From Desulfarculaceae bacterium (lineage in GTDB: Bacteria > Desulfobacterota > Desulfarculia > Desulfarculales > Desulfarculaceae): DNA of 64,000 nucleotides. Where the stretch lies: assembly GCA_020444545.1 (NCBI GenBank), contig JAHLKT010000001.1, forward strand, positions 496,001 to 560,000, in the 5' to 3' direction. A program made the translations under genes and the position numbers. This document shows positions 1 to 7,554 of this stretch, in pieces. The notes under the pieces are model-generated. The model worked only from the letters and a program-made list of their open reading frames with translations, did no database searches and was not told where the DNA came from. Numbering within the stretch: the stretch's first letter is position 1; every line of letters starts with the position of its first letter.

Positions 1-3
1 CTT

Positions 4-80
<77 letters not shown>

Positions 81-219
81 TCAAGTGGGGATGAATATAC
101 CGTCTGGCCTGGTGCCTGTCAACAGAACCCCCCTAAAGCTTGCGCCTCCCGGCCTACCGTTGTAGGATGCTAACTCTTGGAACAAGGGACTATATTCAGC
201 TAGCAAAGGACATAGTCAC

Positions 220-1389
220 ATGAACGTCCATGAATACCAAGCCAAACAATTAATGGCTTCTTTCGGGGTTCCGGTGCCCAAGGGCGGCCTGGCCGTAACC
301 CCCGACGAAGCCGTGGAAATCGCAAAACAACTGGGCAGTGACGTATGCGTGGTCAAGGCCCAGATTCACGCCGGCGGGCGCGGCAAGGGCGGCGGCGTCA
401 AGGTATGCAAGAGCCTGGACGAGGTCAAGGCCGCGGCCGAGGCCATCCTGGGCATGCATCTAGTCACCCACCAGACGGGCCCCGAGGGCAAGCTGGTGCA
501 CAAGGTCTGGATCGAGGAAGGCACCGACATCGCCCGCGAGCTCTACGCGGCGGTGGTGTTGGACCGCGGGGCCGAGCGCCTGGCGGTGATGGCCAGCCCC
601 TCGGGCGGCATGGACATCGAGAAGGTGGCCGAGGAGACCCCGGAGCTTATCTTCTCCACCCGCATGGACCCCGGCCAGCCGCTGTGGGACTTCCAGTGCC
701 GCCAGCTCCTGTTCGGCTGCGGGCTGGACGCGGCCCAGGTGCGCCAGGGCACGGCCATGCTCCAGGCCCTGGTGAAGATGGCCATGGCCAAGGACGCCAC
801 CCTGGTGGAGATCAATCCCCTGGCCGTCACCGGCGAGGGCAAGCTCATCGCCCTGGACGGCAAGATCAACTTCGACGACAGCGCCCTTAGGCGCAACCCG
901 GACATCGCCGAGCTCAAGGACCCCACCGAGACCGACGAGCTGGAGCTCACCGCCACCAGCCTGGGGCTGAACTACATCCGCCTGGACGGCAACGTGGGCA
1001 CCATGGTCAACGGCGCGGGCCTGGCCATGGCCACCATGGACGTGGTCAACCAGGCCGGGGCCAAGCCGGCCAACTTCCTGGACGTGGGCGGCGGCGCCAA
1101 CGAGGAGATGATCACCAAGGGCTTCGAGATCATCCTGGATGACCCCAACGTGGAGGCCATCCTCATCAACATCTTCGGCGGCATCCTCAGGTGCGACGTG
1201 CTGGCCGCCGGGGTGGTGGGCGCGGCCCAGAAGATCGACCTCAAGGTGCCCCTGGTGGTGCGCCTGGAGGGCACCAACGTGGAAGAAGGCAAGCGCATCC
1301 TCGGCGAAAGCAGCATCAAGTTCGAGGTTGCCGGTTCCATGAGCGAGGCCGCGGCCAAGGTGGCGGCGGTGCTGGGAGGTCAGGGATGA
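220..1389 (+). CDS. sucC: Succinyl-CoA ligase (ADP-forming) beta subunit
   Basis: The enzyme interconverts succinyl-CoA and succinate with substrate-level phosphorylation in the citric acid cycle or, in anaerobes, in propionate and succinate metabolism. The 389-residue length matches the family. It begins [11 protein letters not shown], as SucC proteins do, has the glycine-rich ATP-grasp segment [10 protein letters not shown] near residue 50, and carries the C-terminal CoA-ligase region with [10 protein letters not shown]. An AAAGGA Shine-Dalgarno precedes the ATG. The stop overlaps the sucD start as ATGA, so the two subunits are translationally coupled. Confidence 0.97.
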   Translation: MNVHEYQAKQLMASFGVPVPKGGLAVTPDEAVEIAKQLGSDVCVVKAQIHAGGRGKGGGVKVCKSLDEVKAAAEAILGMHLVTHQTGPEGKLVHKVWIEEGTDIARELYAAVVLDRGAERLAVMASPSGGMDIEKVAEETPELIFSTRMDPGQPLWDFQCRQLLFGCGLDAAQVRQGTAMLQALVKMAMAKDATLVEINPLAVTGEGKLIALDGKINFDDSALRRNPDIAELKDPTETDELELTATSLGLNYIRLDGNVGTMVNGAGLAMATMDVVNQAGAKPANFLDVGGGANEEMITKGFEIILDDPNVEAILINIFGGILRCDVLAAGVVGAAQKIDLKVPLVVRLEGTNVEEGKRILGESSIKFEVAGSMSEAAAKVAAVLGGQG

Positions 1390-2255
1390 GCATCCTGGTA
1401 GACAAAAACAGCCGCATCGTGGTGCAGGGCCTCACCGGCAAGGAGGGCATGTTCCACGCCGAGCAGATGATCGCCTATGGCACCAACGTGGTGGCCGGGG
1501 TGACCCCGGGCAAGGGGGGCAGCGAGGTCCTGGGCGTGCCGGTGTTCGACACCGTGGCCGAGGCGGTCAAAGAGACCGGCGCCGACGTTTCCCTGGTGTT
1601 CGTGCCCGCCGCCTTCGCGGCCGACGCGGCCTGCGAGGCCTCGGACGCGGGCGTGGCCCTGGTGGTGGTCATCTCCGAGCACATCCCGGTGATGGACATG
1701 ATCCGGGCCAAGGCTTTCCTCAACGCACGGGGCACCAAGATGATCGGGCCCAACTGCCCGGGCATCATCACCCCCGGCCAGGCCAAGGTGGGCATCATGC
1801 CCGGCTACATTCACGTGCCGGGCTCGGTGGGCATCGTCAGCCGCTCGGGCACCCTGACCTACGAGGTGGTGCACCAGATCACCGCCGCGGGCCTGGGCCA
1901 GAGCACCTGCATCGGCATCGGCGGCGACCCCATCATCGGCCTGAACTTCGTGCAGCTCTTGGAGCTGTTCCGCGACGATCCGGGCACCGAGGCGGTCTGC
2001 CTCATCGGCGAGATCGGCGGCGACGCCGAGGAAAAGGCGGCGGCCGTGGTGGCCGCGGGCTATCCCAAGCCGGTGTTCGGTTTCGTGGCCGGGCTCACCG
2101 CCCCTCCGGGCAAGCGCATGGGCCATGCCGGGGCCATCATCTCCGGCAGCAAGGGGCGCGCCCAGGACAAGCTCGCGGCCATGGAAGCGGCGGGCATAAC
2201 GGTGGTCAAGGCCCTGGGCGAGTTCGGGGCCACGGTGGCCGCCACCCTCAAGTAA
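1386..2255 (+). CDS. sucD: Succinyl-CoA ligase (ADP-forming) alpha subunit
   Basis: This is the alpha subunit, which binds CoA and carries the phosphohistidine. The 289-residue length equals that of the E. coli protein. Visible features are the N-terminal CoA-binding Rossmann domain (ITGKEG-type segment [10 protein letters not shown]), the conserved [11 protein letters not shown] segment, and the active-site His at about residue 247 in GHAGAI. The ATG overlaps the sucC stop by the ATGA arrangement. Confidence 0.97.
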   Translation: MSILVDKNSRIVVQGLTGKEGMFHAEQMIAYGTNVVAGVTPGKGGSEVLGVPVFDTVAEAVKETGADVSLVFVPAAFAADAACEASDAGVALVVVISEHIPVMDMIRAKAFLNARGTKMIGPNCPGIITPGQAKVGIMPGYIHVPGSVGIVSRSGTLTYEVVHQITAAGLGQSTCIGIGGDPIIGLNFVQLLELFRDDPGTEAVCLIGEIGGDAEEKAAAVVAAGYPKPVFGFVAGLTAPPGKRMGHAGAIISGSKGRAQDKLAAMEAAGITVVKALGEFGATVAATLK

Positions 2256-2268
2256 GCGAGAAGAGCGC

Positions 2269-3306
2269 GTGGCCGGCATCGGCATAATAGGCTTCGGCCG
2301 TGTGGGGCGCTGCCTCATGCGGGTGCTGGCCGCGCGCGGCCTTACCTCCCAGGTTCGGGCCATCGCGGAGCTCAACCCCGGCGGCCGCGACAACCGCCAG
2401 CTCACCGAGAACCTGGCCTACCTCCTGGCCGCCGACAGCACCTACGGGCCCTTCCCGGGCAAGGTGGAGGCGGCGGGCACCTCGCTGGTGGTGGACGATA
2501 ACCCCATCCCGGTGAGCTACATCCCCCATCCCCAGCAGGTGGACTGGGCCGGGCACGGAGCCACGGTGGTGGTGGAGGCCTCGGGCGACCCCCAGGCCAC
2601 GGCCGAGGCGCGGGGCCTCCTGAGCCAAGGCGTGGCCAAGGTGCTGTTCACCCGCTCGGCGGCCACGGCCGACGTGACCCTGATCCGGGGCATCAACCTG
2701 GACACCTACGACCCGGCGGCCCACCGCCTGATCTCCTGCTCCACCTGCACGGCCAACGCCCTGGCCCCGGTCCTGGGCGTGATCCACGAGGCCTACGGGG
2801 TGCGGCGGGGGGCCATCCTCACGGTGCACCCGGCGCTCTCGGGAGACATGCTCCTGGACGGCCCGGCCAAGGAGTTCGCGGCCGGGCGCAGCGCCCTGGG
2901 GGTGCGGGCGGTGAACAGCGAGGTGGCCCGCACCACCGGCCAGGCCCTACCCGCCCTGGCCGGCCGCCTGACCGCCATGAGCCTCCGGGTGCCCACCCAG
3001 GTGGTCAACGCGCTCATCGCCGACTTGGTGCTGGAAAAGCCCCCCTCCTCTCCGGCCGAGGTCATCGCCCTTTTGGAGCGGGCCGTGGCCGGGCGCCTGA
3101 GCGGGGTGGCCGCCCTGGAGCGGGGCCTCATGGGGCGCCCCCGGGCGGCGGCCGATTTCCGGGGCGACCCCCACTCTGCCCTCATCGACACGAATTGGCT
3201 GGCCCTCAGCGGCGAGCTTTTGCGTCTACATCTCTGGCACGACAACGAGTACGCTTATTGCTGCCGCGTGGCCGACACCTTGGAACTCATCCTGAGCCGG
3301 CTCTAA
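2269..3306 (+). CDS. Glyceraldehyde-3-phosphate dehydrogenase-like oxidoreductase
   Basis: A 345-residue protein of the GAPDH family. It has an N-terminal Rossmann motif (IGFGRVGR) and keeps the catalytic Cys (about residue 160, in STCTAN where GAPDH has SCTTN), the His about 27 residues later in TVH, the LLDGP segment and a C-terminal WHDNEYAYCCR in place of the usual WYDNEWGYS. The divergent active-site flanks suggest a specialised paralogue rather than the main glycolytic enzyme, and its substrate is unknown. The start is GTG, 13 bases after sucD, so it is probably co-transcribed with sucCD, an unusual partner for a GAPDH. Confidence 0.82.
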   Translation: MAGIGIIGFGRVGRCLMRVLAARGLTSQVRAIAELNPGGRDNRQLTENLAYLLAADSTYGPFPGKVEAAGTSLVVDDNPIPVSYIPHPQQVDWAGHGATVVVEASGDPQATAEARGLLSQGVAKVLFTRSAATADVTLIRGINLDTYDPAAHRLISCSTCTANALAPVLGVIHEAYGVRRGAILTVHPALSGDMLLDGPAKEFAAGRSALGVRAVNSEVARTTGQALPALAGRLTAMSLRVPTQVVNALIADLVLEKPPSSPAEVIALLERAVAGRLSGVAALERGLMGRPRAAADFRGDPHSALIDTNWLALSGELLRLHLWHDNEYAYCCRVADTLELILSRL

Positions 3307-3329
3307 TCCTGGCCGGCGGGAGGCGCTTC

Positions 3330-3905
3330 ATGCCTTTCTCCAAGCACGGCTATCCCCGGCCCCTGATCCTCAAGAACGGCCAAGAAGTCTGGCTGCGGCC
3401 CATTGAGCCGGACCAGGACGAGGCGGCGCTGTTCAAGTTTCTGGACGGCCTGAGCCACGACGACCGCTGGTATCTGGACTTCGACGCGGGCGAGGCGGAC
3501 ACGGTGCGCGCCTGCTTTGTGAACTACAAGGCAGCCGAGCTGTTGCCCATCGTGGCCACGAACCAGGAGGGGCTCATCGTGGGCCTGGGCACCCTGGAGC
3601 GCAACCATCCCGGAGCCCGGGGCCACATCGGCCGGGTGCGGGTGGTGGTGGCCCGCGACTTCCGCAACCAGCGCCTGGGCACCTACATCCTGCTGGATCT
3701 GATCCAGCTCTCGGTGAACCTGGGCCTAAGGGTGCTCACCGCGGAGTTCATCCGGGGCATCGAGAACCCGGCCATCCGCGCCGCCCGCCGCCTGGACTTC
3801 TTCGAGCAGGCGGTGCTGCCCGAGTTCGCCAAGGACCCCCGGGGAAACCGCTACGACCAGGTGATCATGGTCAAGCGCATCCACCGCGGCTACGACGACT
3901 TCTAG
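3330..3905 (+). CDS. GNAT-family N-acetyltransferase
   Basis: A 191-residue single-domain GNAT protein. The acetyl-CoA pyrophosphate loop is visible as NQRLGTYILLDL (R-x-x-G type), followed by the C-terminal segment with paired ENPAIRAARRLDFFE, typical of GNAT beta-alpha elements. The frame is open further upstream into the GAPDH-like gene, but the ATG at 3330 has a strong GGCGGGAGG ribosome site 8 bases upstream. It resembles the acetyltransferase domain of Pat/PatZ-type enzymes, but the target is not shown by the sequence. It lies 21 bases upstream of an AcuA-like gene, which suggests a shared role in protein acetylation. Confidence 0.85.
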   Translation: MPFSKHGYPRPLILKNGQEVWLRPIEPDQDEAALFKFLDGLSHDDRWYLDFDAGEADTVRACFVNYKAAELLPIVATNQEGLIVGLGTLERNHPGARGHIGRVRVVVARDFRNQRLGTYILLDLIQLSVNLGLRVLTAEFIRGIENPAIRAARRLDFFEQAVLPEFAKDPRGNRYDQVIMVKRIHRGYDDF

Positions 3906-3926
3906 GCCCATGCCTCCCGTCGCGCC

Positions 3927-4559
3927 ATGACCCCTCCCCCTCAATCCCGGCAGGTGGAGACCCCGCGCGGGCCGGTCTTGGTGCGCGACCGCTTTACTCC
4001 CCAGGAAATAGAGGAGCTTGAGCTGGCCCAGGGCATCGGGGTGTTCAGTGCCTACCGCTCCATCCTGACCAGCAAGGCCAGCCTGGCCAACGTGGCCGCC
4101 CAGCCCCAGAGCAACCTCTGCCTGAGCCTGTTCGAAGGCAAACGCATCGTGGGTTATTGCGTGCTGCGGCCGCCCCAGGAGGGCGAGCGCTGGGTGCGCC
4201 TGAAGCCGCCGGTGATGTTCGAGGTGTTCGGGGAGACCGCGCGGGGCTGGCGCGACCACAAGCTGATGACCCCCATGCTCCAGATGCTCATGAACGACCC
4301 GGCCAACGCCGAGCGCATCCTTTACATCGTGGGCTACTCCTGGACCTGGGACCTGGACTACACCAAGAAGTCCTTGCAGGAGTACCGCGACACCCTGGTC
4401 CACCTCCTGGGCCGCCTGGGCTTCAAGCAGTACCCCACCAACGAGCCCAACATCGGGCTACGGGCCGAGAACCTGTTCATGGCCCGGGTGGGCGAGGCGG
4501 TGAGCAAGGAGACCACCAAGGCCTTCCACAACCTGCTCTTCGGCATGGGGGAGGATTAG
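3927..4559 (+). CDS. AcuA-like acetyltransferase (acetyl-CoA synthetase modifier)
   Basis: The 210-residue protein resembles Bacillus AcuA over its whole length: an N-terminal TPRGPVLVRD segment, a GNAT beta hairpin RIVGYCVLRPP, the YSWTWDLDYTKKSLQEYR block (AcuA has a near-identical YYWHWDL...WEYR) and a C-terminal MARVGEAVSKET. In Bacillus, AcuA acetylates and inactivates acetyl-CoA synthetase AcsA, so a role in acyl-CoA synthetase control is the family-based expectation. The usual GNAT R/Q-x-x-G-x-G loop is poorly conserved, as in AcuA. It follows another GNAT gene, and a sirtuin lies at 57.4-58.1 kb. Confidence 0.82.
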   Translation: MTPPPQSRQVETPRGPVLVRDRFTPQEIEELELAQGIGVFSAYRSILTSKASLANVAAQPQSNLCLSLFEGKRIVGYCVLRPPQEGERWVRLKPPVMFEVFGETARGWRDHKLMTPMLQMLMNDPANAERILYIVGYSWTWDLDYTKKSLQEYRDTLVHLLGRLGFKQYPTNEPNIGLRAENLFMARVGEAVSKETTKAFHNLLFGMGED

Positions 4560-4606
4560 GGGGAGACTGTTTTCTTGCCGGGGGGCTATTCGAACAAACC
4601 AAGCTT

Positions 4607-4782
4607 TGTTATTGCGAGCAAAGCGAAGCAATCCCTGCTTGCAAGAGACGGCGTCGCCTACGCGAAGAGTGCTTGGGTGGGCGTGTTTGCGGTAATCGCG
4701 TCGCGCTGCCTGATGCGCTGCCGCCTCCTACCGCACAGAGATTGCCGCGTCGCGGCCAGGAGGCCGCTCCTCGCAATGACAA
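4607..4782. repeat. Palindromic intergenic element, gene-free copy
   Basis: A 176-bp segment is bounded by near-perfect inverted ends, TGTTATTGCGAG on the left and CTCGCAATGACA on the right. Each end forms its own hairpin arm (left arm with GCGAAGCAATC, right arm with GATTGCCGCG...GAGGCCGC). The right arm (4738-4782) is almost identical to the right arm of the next element (5286-5330). The internal sequence has no convincing gene. Confidence 0.8.
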
Positions 4783-4859
4783 GGCCGTGCTTTTTTTGTG
4801 GATTGCTTGAAAAATCCGGGCCGATTGAGTCGTTTTGGGTTTGTAAAAGGAAAAGTACT

Positions 4860-5330
4860 TTGTCATTGCGAGCGAAGCGAAGCAATCTCTGCCCGGAGCA
4901 GGTGCCACGGATTCGGTTAGCGCCAAGTGCTCACCAAAGGTCCTCGCTCAAGTCTTTCCAGTAAGGGTTCAGCTCCCTGATTAAATCCAGCTTCTTTTGG
5001 CGGGAGCCCGCCTTTATCTGCTTCTCGCGGGCAATGGCTTCCTGAATATCCCCGAACGGCTCGGCATAGACCAGCTTGTCGGCCTTGTATTTGGCGGTGA
5101 AGGAAGATGAGCGCCCTCTGTGCTGCTCCATGCGCTGGCGCAGGTCGCCGGTCACGCCGGTGTAGAGCACCTTGTGGCTTTTGTTGGTGAGGATGTAGAC
5201 CCAGTATTGCTTGGATGGAGACACCCGAAAAATTTAGCCTTATTAACTGCCTCTCATTGTCCTTTGGGAGCGTCTGCTGCGAACCGAGATTGCCGCGTCG
5301 CGGCCAAGAGGCCGCTCCTCGCAATGACAA
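4860..5330. mobile_element. Inverted-repeat element carrying a GIY-YIG gene
   Basis: The 471-bp element is bounded by an exact 13-bp inverted repeat, TTGTCATTGCGAG (4860-4872) and CTCGCAATGACAA (5318-5330). The arms match the gene-free element at 4607-4782, but here a GIY-YIG nuclease gene lies between them. The arrangement parallels autonomous and non-autonomous partners of a repeat family. Calling it mobile is an inference; no target-site duplication was identified. Confidence 0.6.
4931..5224 (-). CDS. Small GIY-YIG endonuclease-domain protein
   Basis: A 97-residue protein that is essentially one GIY-YIG nuclease domain. It has YWVYILTN at the GIY position, VLYTGVT at the YIG position, the catalytic Arg in DLRQRMEQH and the metal-binding Glu in IQEAIAREKQIK. 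Similar small stand-alone proteins are common in bacteria and mostly uncharacterised. The start is GTG with no strong Shine-Dalgarno. It lies wholly between the inverted arms of the 4860-5330 element, so it may act on that repeat. No other domain for DNA recognition is visible. Confidence 0.88.
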   Translation of the reverse strand: MSPSKQYWVYILTNKSHKVLYTGVTGDLRQRMEQHRGRSSSFTAKYKADKLVYAEPFGDIQEAIAREKQIKAGSRQKKLDLIRELNPYWKDLSEDLW

Positions 5331-5438
5331 TGATTTTATTTAACATCCCCCCAAGCAGAGCATCCGGGCGTCGCCAGACAAGGCGGACCGTTCTGCGGCT
5401 GCAAACGATCCCGCCCGAGCCCACCCCCAGGCGGCACA

Positions 5439-5545
5439 GTCAGGCGTGGCTAGGCAAGGCGCCGGGCAAGCGACAGCCGGAGGCGTAGCCTTTAGCTACG
5501 TCGAGGCTGGAGCGAAGCCCGCAACGCAGCATAGCCGCGTCTGAC
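5439..5545. repeat. Dispersed palindromic element, copy A
   Basis: A 107-bp imperfect palindrome begins GTCAGGCGTGGC and ends GCCGCGTCTGAC (10 of 12 positions complementary). A central inverted repeat surrounds GGCGTAGCC...GCTACGTC. It is clearly related to the element at 51625-51729, sharing the blocks GGCAAGGCG, GGAGGCGTA or GCAGGCGTA, and GCCCGCAACGC. It abuts the 3' end of the universal stress protein gene. Confidence 0.75.
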
Positions 5546-5556
5546 GTGGCCGCCCG

Positions 5557-6495
5557 CTACCCGACGATCCAGACGGCGATGTCCTTGCTCTTAGCCAACA
5601 CCTTGTCGCTGACATGGCCCAGGAAGAAGGAGCGGTTTTCGCCGCGGCGGCCCAGGACCACGGTGCCGTAGCCGCCCTGCTTTACCTCGTCCAGCACCGC
5701 GCCGGCCACGGACAGGCCGCCCTCCTTGCTCTTGGTCTCCACCTGCTCGGGCCCCAGGCCCGCGTCGGCCAATACCCGCAAGGCCCGGGCGTAGAAGTCG
5801 TCCATGCACTGGCCGTCGGAGTTCATCAGGTCGGCCTCGATGTCCTCGGCCAGGTCTTTTTCCAGAAAGTCCAGGGTGCAATAGTTGCCCAGGGAGGCGC
5901 CCACGTGGAACAGGGTGATCTTGGTGTCCGGGTTCTCGCCCATCATGAAGGCCAGATGGTCCACCGCCCGTAGCGAGCCCTCGGAGCCGTCCACCGGGCA
6001 GAGCACCTTGCGGCTATCCACCGAGCCGCCCACCACCCACACCGGCAAACGCTCCGCGTGCTGCACCACCTTGTTGGTCACCGAGCCCATGAGCATCTCG
6101 GCCGCCTTGCCCTTGCCCCGGTGGCCCAGGACCAGGGCGTCGTACATGCCGTGCTCGGCCTCGAAGAGGATGTCGCGGGCCGCGTCGCTGGCCCGGGGCA
6201 CCGGCTTCTGCTCGATGGCCTCTTCCCTCATGCCCGCGCGCACCAAACGCTCGGCCGCCTTGCCCAGGGCCTGGCTCGCCTGCTTGCGGTTTTTGGTCTC
6301 CAGCTCGCGCACCCGGGAAAAGGCCTCGGGGTTGCGCTGGGAGTCGCGGCGCAGATAGGGCGGGATGGGGTTCATGATGTACAGGAGGGTCACCGCGAGG
6401 TCGCGGATGAGCGCACCCTGCATCAGGCCCACGTAGTCAACCGCCTGCTGGGCCGTGGCCGAGCCGTCCACCGCGATCAGTATCTTCTTTTCCAC
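5557..6495 (-). CDS. Tandem universal stress protein
   Basis: The 312-residue protein has two UspA domains. The N-terminal domain starts KKILIAVDGSATAQQAV and ends with the ATP-binding signature GHRGKGKAAEMLMGS (G-x2-G-x9-G-S). The second starts KVLCPVDGSEGSLRAV, but its loop is shortened and altered (GRRGENRSFFLGH), so nucleotide binding there is doubtful. It starts at a GTG preceded by GGGAGG. Family members are cytoplasmic stress-survival proteins; a specific function cannot be read here. Confidence 0.9.
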   Translation of the reverse strand: MEKKILIAVDGSATAQQAVDYVGLMQGALIRDLAVTLLYIMNPIPPYLRRDSQRNPEAFSRVRELETKNRKQASQALGKAAERLVRAGMREEAIEQKPVPRASDAARDILFEAEHGMYDALVLGHRGKGKAAEMLMGSVTNKVVQHAERLPVWVVGGSVDSRKVLCPVDGSEGSLRAVDHLAFMMGENPDTKITLFHVGASLGNYCTLDFLEKDLAEDIEADLMNSDGQCMDDFYARALRVLADAGLGPEQVETKSKEGGLSVAGAVLDEVKQGGYGTVVLGRRGENRSFFLGHVSDKVLAKSKDIAVWIVG

Positions 6496-6513
6496 CGTGA
6501 CCTCCCTTGCTAT

Positions 6514-6750
6514 CTAGTAGATGCCCAGCTTTAGGGCGCTGGCCCGGGCCCGAAGATGCTGCATCTGGGTGCCCAGCATCATTTTCCGCTGCTTGAGGCG
6601 ATGTATCTCCGCCGCCTGGGGCGGGCCGCCGGTTGCCTCGGACTCCACCAGGCGCTTGGCCTCGGCCGCGCACTCGGCCTGCTCCTGGGCCAGCTGCTCG
6701 ATTTCGGTCTCCAGCTCGGCTATTTGCACAAAGGCGTCCTGCTCGTTCAT
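6514..6750 (-). CDS. Small coiled-coil protein of unknown function
   Basis: A 78-residue, Glu/Gln/Ala-rich protein starting MNEQDAFVQIAELE, with heptad-like spacing suggesting a coiled coil through most of its length. The ATG overlaps the stop of the upstream 198-residue gene as ATGA, so the two are translationally coupled. The frame is open further upstream, but that part has no good start. I do not recognise the family. It ends 18 bases before the universal stress protein gene. Confidence 0.65.
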   Translation of the reverse strand: MNEQDAFVQIAELETEIEQLAQEQAECAAEAKRLVESEATGGPPQAAEIHRLKQRKMMLGTQMQHLRARASALKLGIY

Positions 6751-7343
6751 GGCTGCTTGCTCTCTCCCTTGCCGCTGGTCCCCTGCCCCGCCGTGACCGG
6801 GCAGGCGTCTATGCTTCCCGCTTCCAGGCCCCTGAGATGGGCGTCCAGGCAATCCAGCAGGGCCACCAGATCATAGGGGTTGGTGATCTCGTCCTTGCCC
6901 TGCTCGGCCACCCGGTCGCGCCAGTCGTAGTCCAGGTAGACCAGCCCGGTGAGGCCGCGTTTCCACTCCACCGCCGGGCCGGGGCGCTTGGCGTCTTGGA
7001 GCCGCTGCCAGGAGCGGGCCATGGCCTGGTAGAGCGCCTGGCGCCCCTGGTCCAGGGCCGCCTGGTCGGCGGGCGCGGTGCGGGCCAGGTCGCGGATGGC
7101 CTCCTCCACCCCCCGGAAGTAGGGCTCCAGTTCCTGGGCATAGTAGTATAGCCGAAGCTTTTCGAAGTAGGAAAGCTCGCGTCCCTTGGCGATGAGCTCG
7201 TCGCGGCCCAGGCGGCCGGAGCGCACCCCCTGGGTCAGTTCCTCCTCGCTGCCCACGGCCGGAGGGGCGGAGGTGTCCTGGGCCGGGGCCGGAAGCGCGG
7301 CCAGGAAAAGCCCGGCCAGGAGAAATAACGCAGTGCGATACAT
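6747..7343 (-). CDS. Secreted protein of unknown function
   Basis: A 198-residue protein with a clear signal peptide (MYRTALFLLAGLFLAALPAPAQ, cleavage near APAQ), so it is probably periplasmic. The mature part is charged and mostly helical, with YYYAQELEPY and YLDYDWRDRV segments. It contains two Cys (LLDCLDAH, DACPVT) that could form a disulfide. I do not recognise the family. It is the first gene of a probable three-gene unit with the small coiled-coil protein and the universal stress protein. Confidence 0.7.
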   Translation of the reverse strand: MYRTALFLLAGLFLAALPAPAQDTSAPPAVGSEEELTQGVRSGRLGRDELIAKGRELSYFEKLRLYYYAQELEPYFRGVEEAIRDLARTAPADQAALDQGRQALYQAMARSWQRLQDAKRPGPAVEWKRGLTGLVYLDYDWRDRVAEQGKDEITNPYDLVALLDCLDAHLRGLEAGSIDACPVTAGQGTSGKGESKQP

Positions 7344-7554
7344 GCTTTAAAGTCTAACCTTTGCCCCGCGAGGGGCCAACCCCCCGGCACCGGGCCGAGG
7401 GCGATATTTTTAAAAAAAAGGTTTACTTGACCGCCATATTGTAGCTACATTGTGACACCACTTTCTTGTCAAGCCCAGGCAAATGGGCTATAAGGTTTAA
7501 GCTTAAGGTTAGACCTTTAGCCGCGCGGGCCGCTGGCCCATGCCGGGAGGGTGC

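Noticed and set aside
4575-4964. Open frame in the repeat region after the AcuA-like gene
   Set aside because: It runs through palindromic arms, and its apparent peptides (CEQSEAIP, IASKAKQSL) are translations of the repeat itself.
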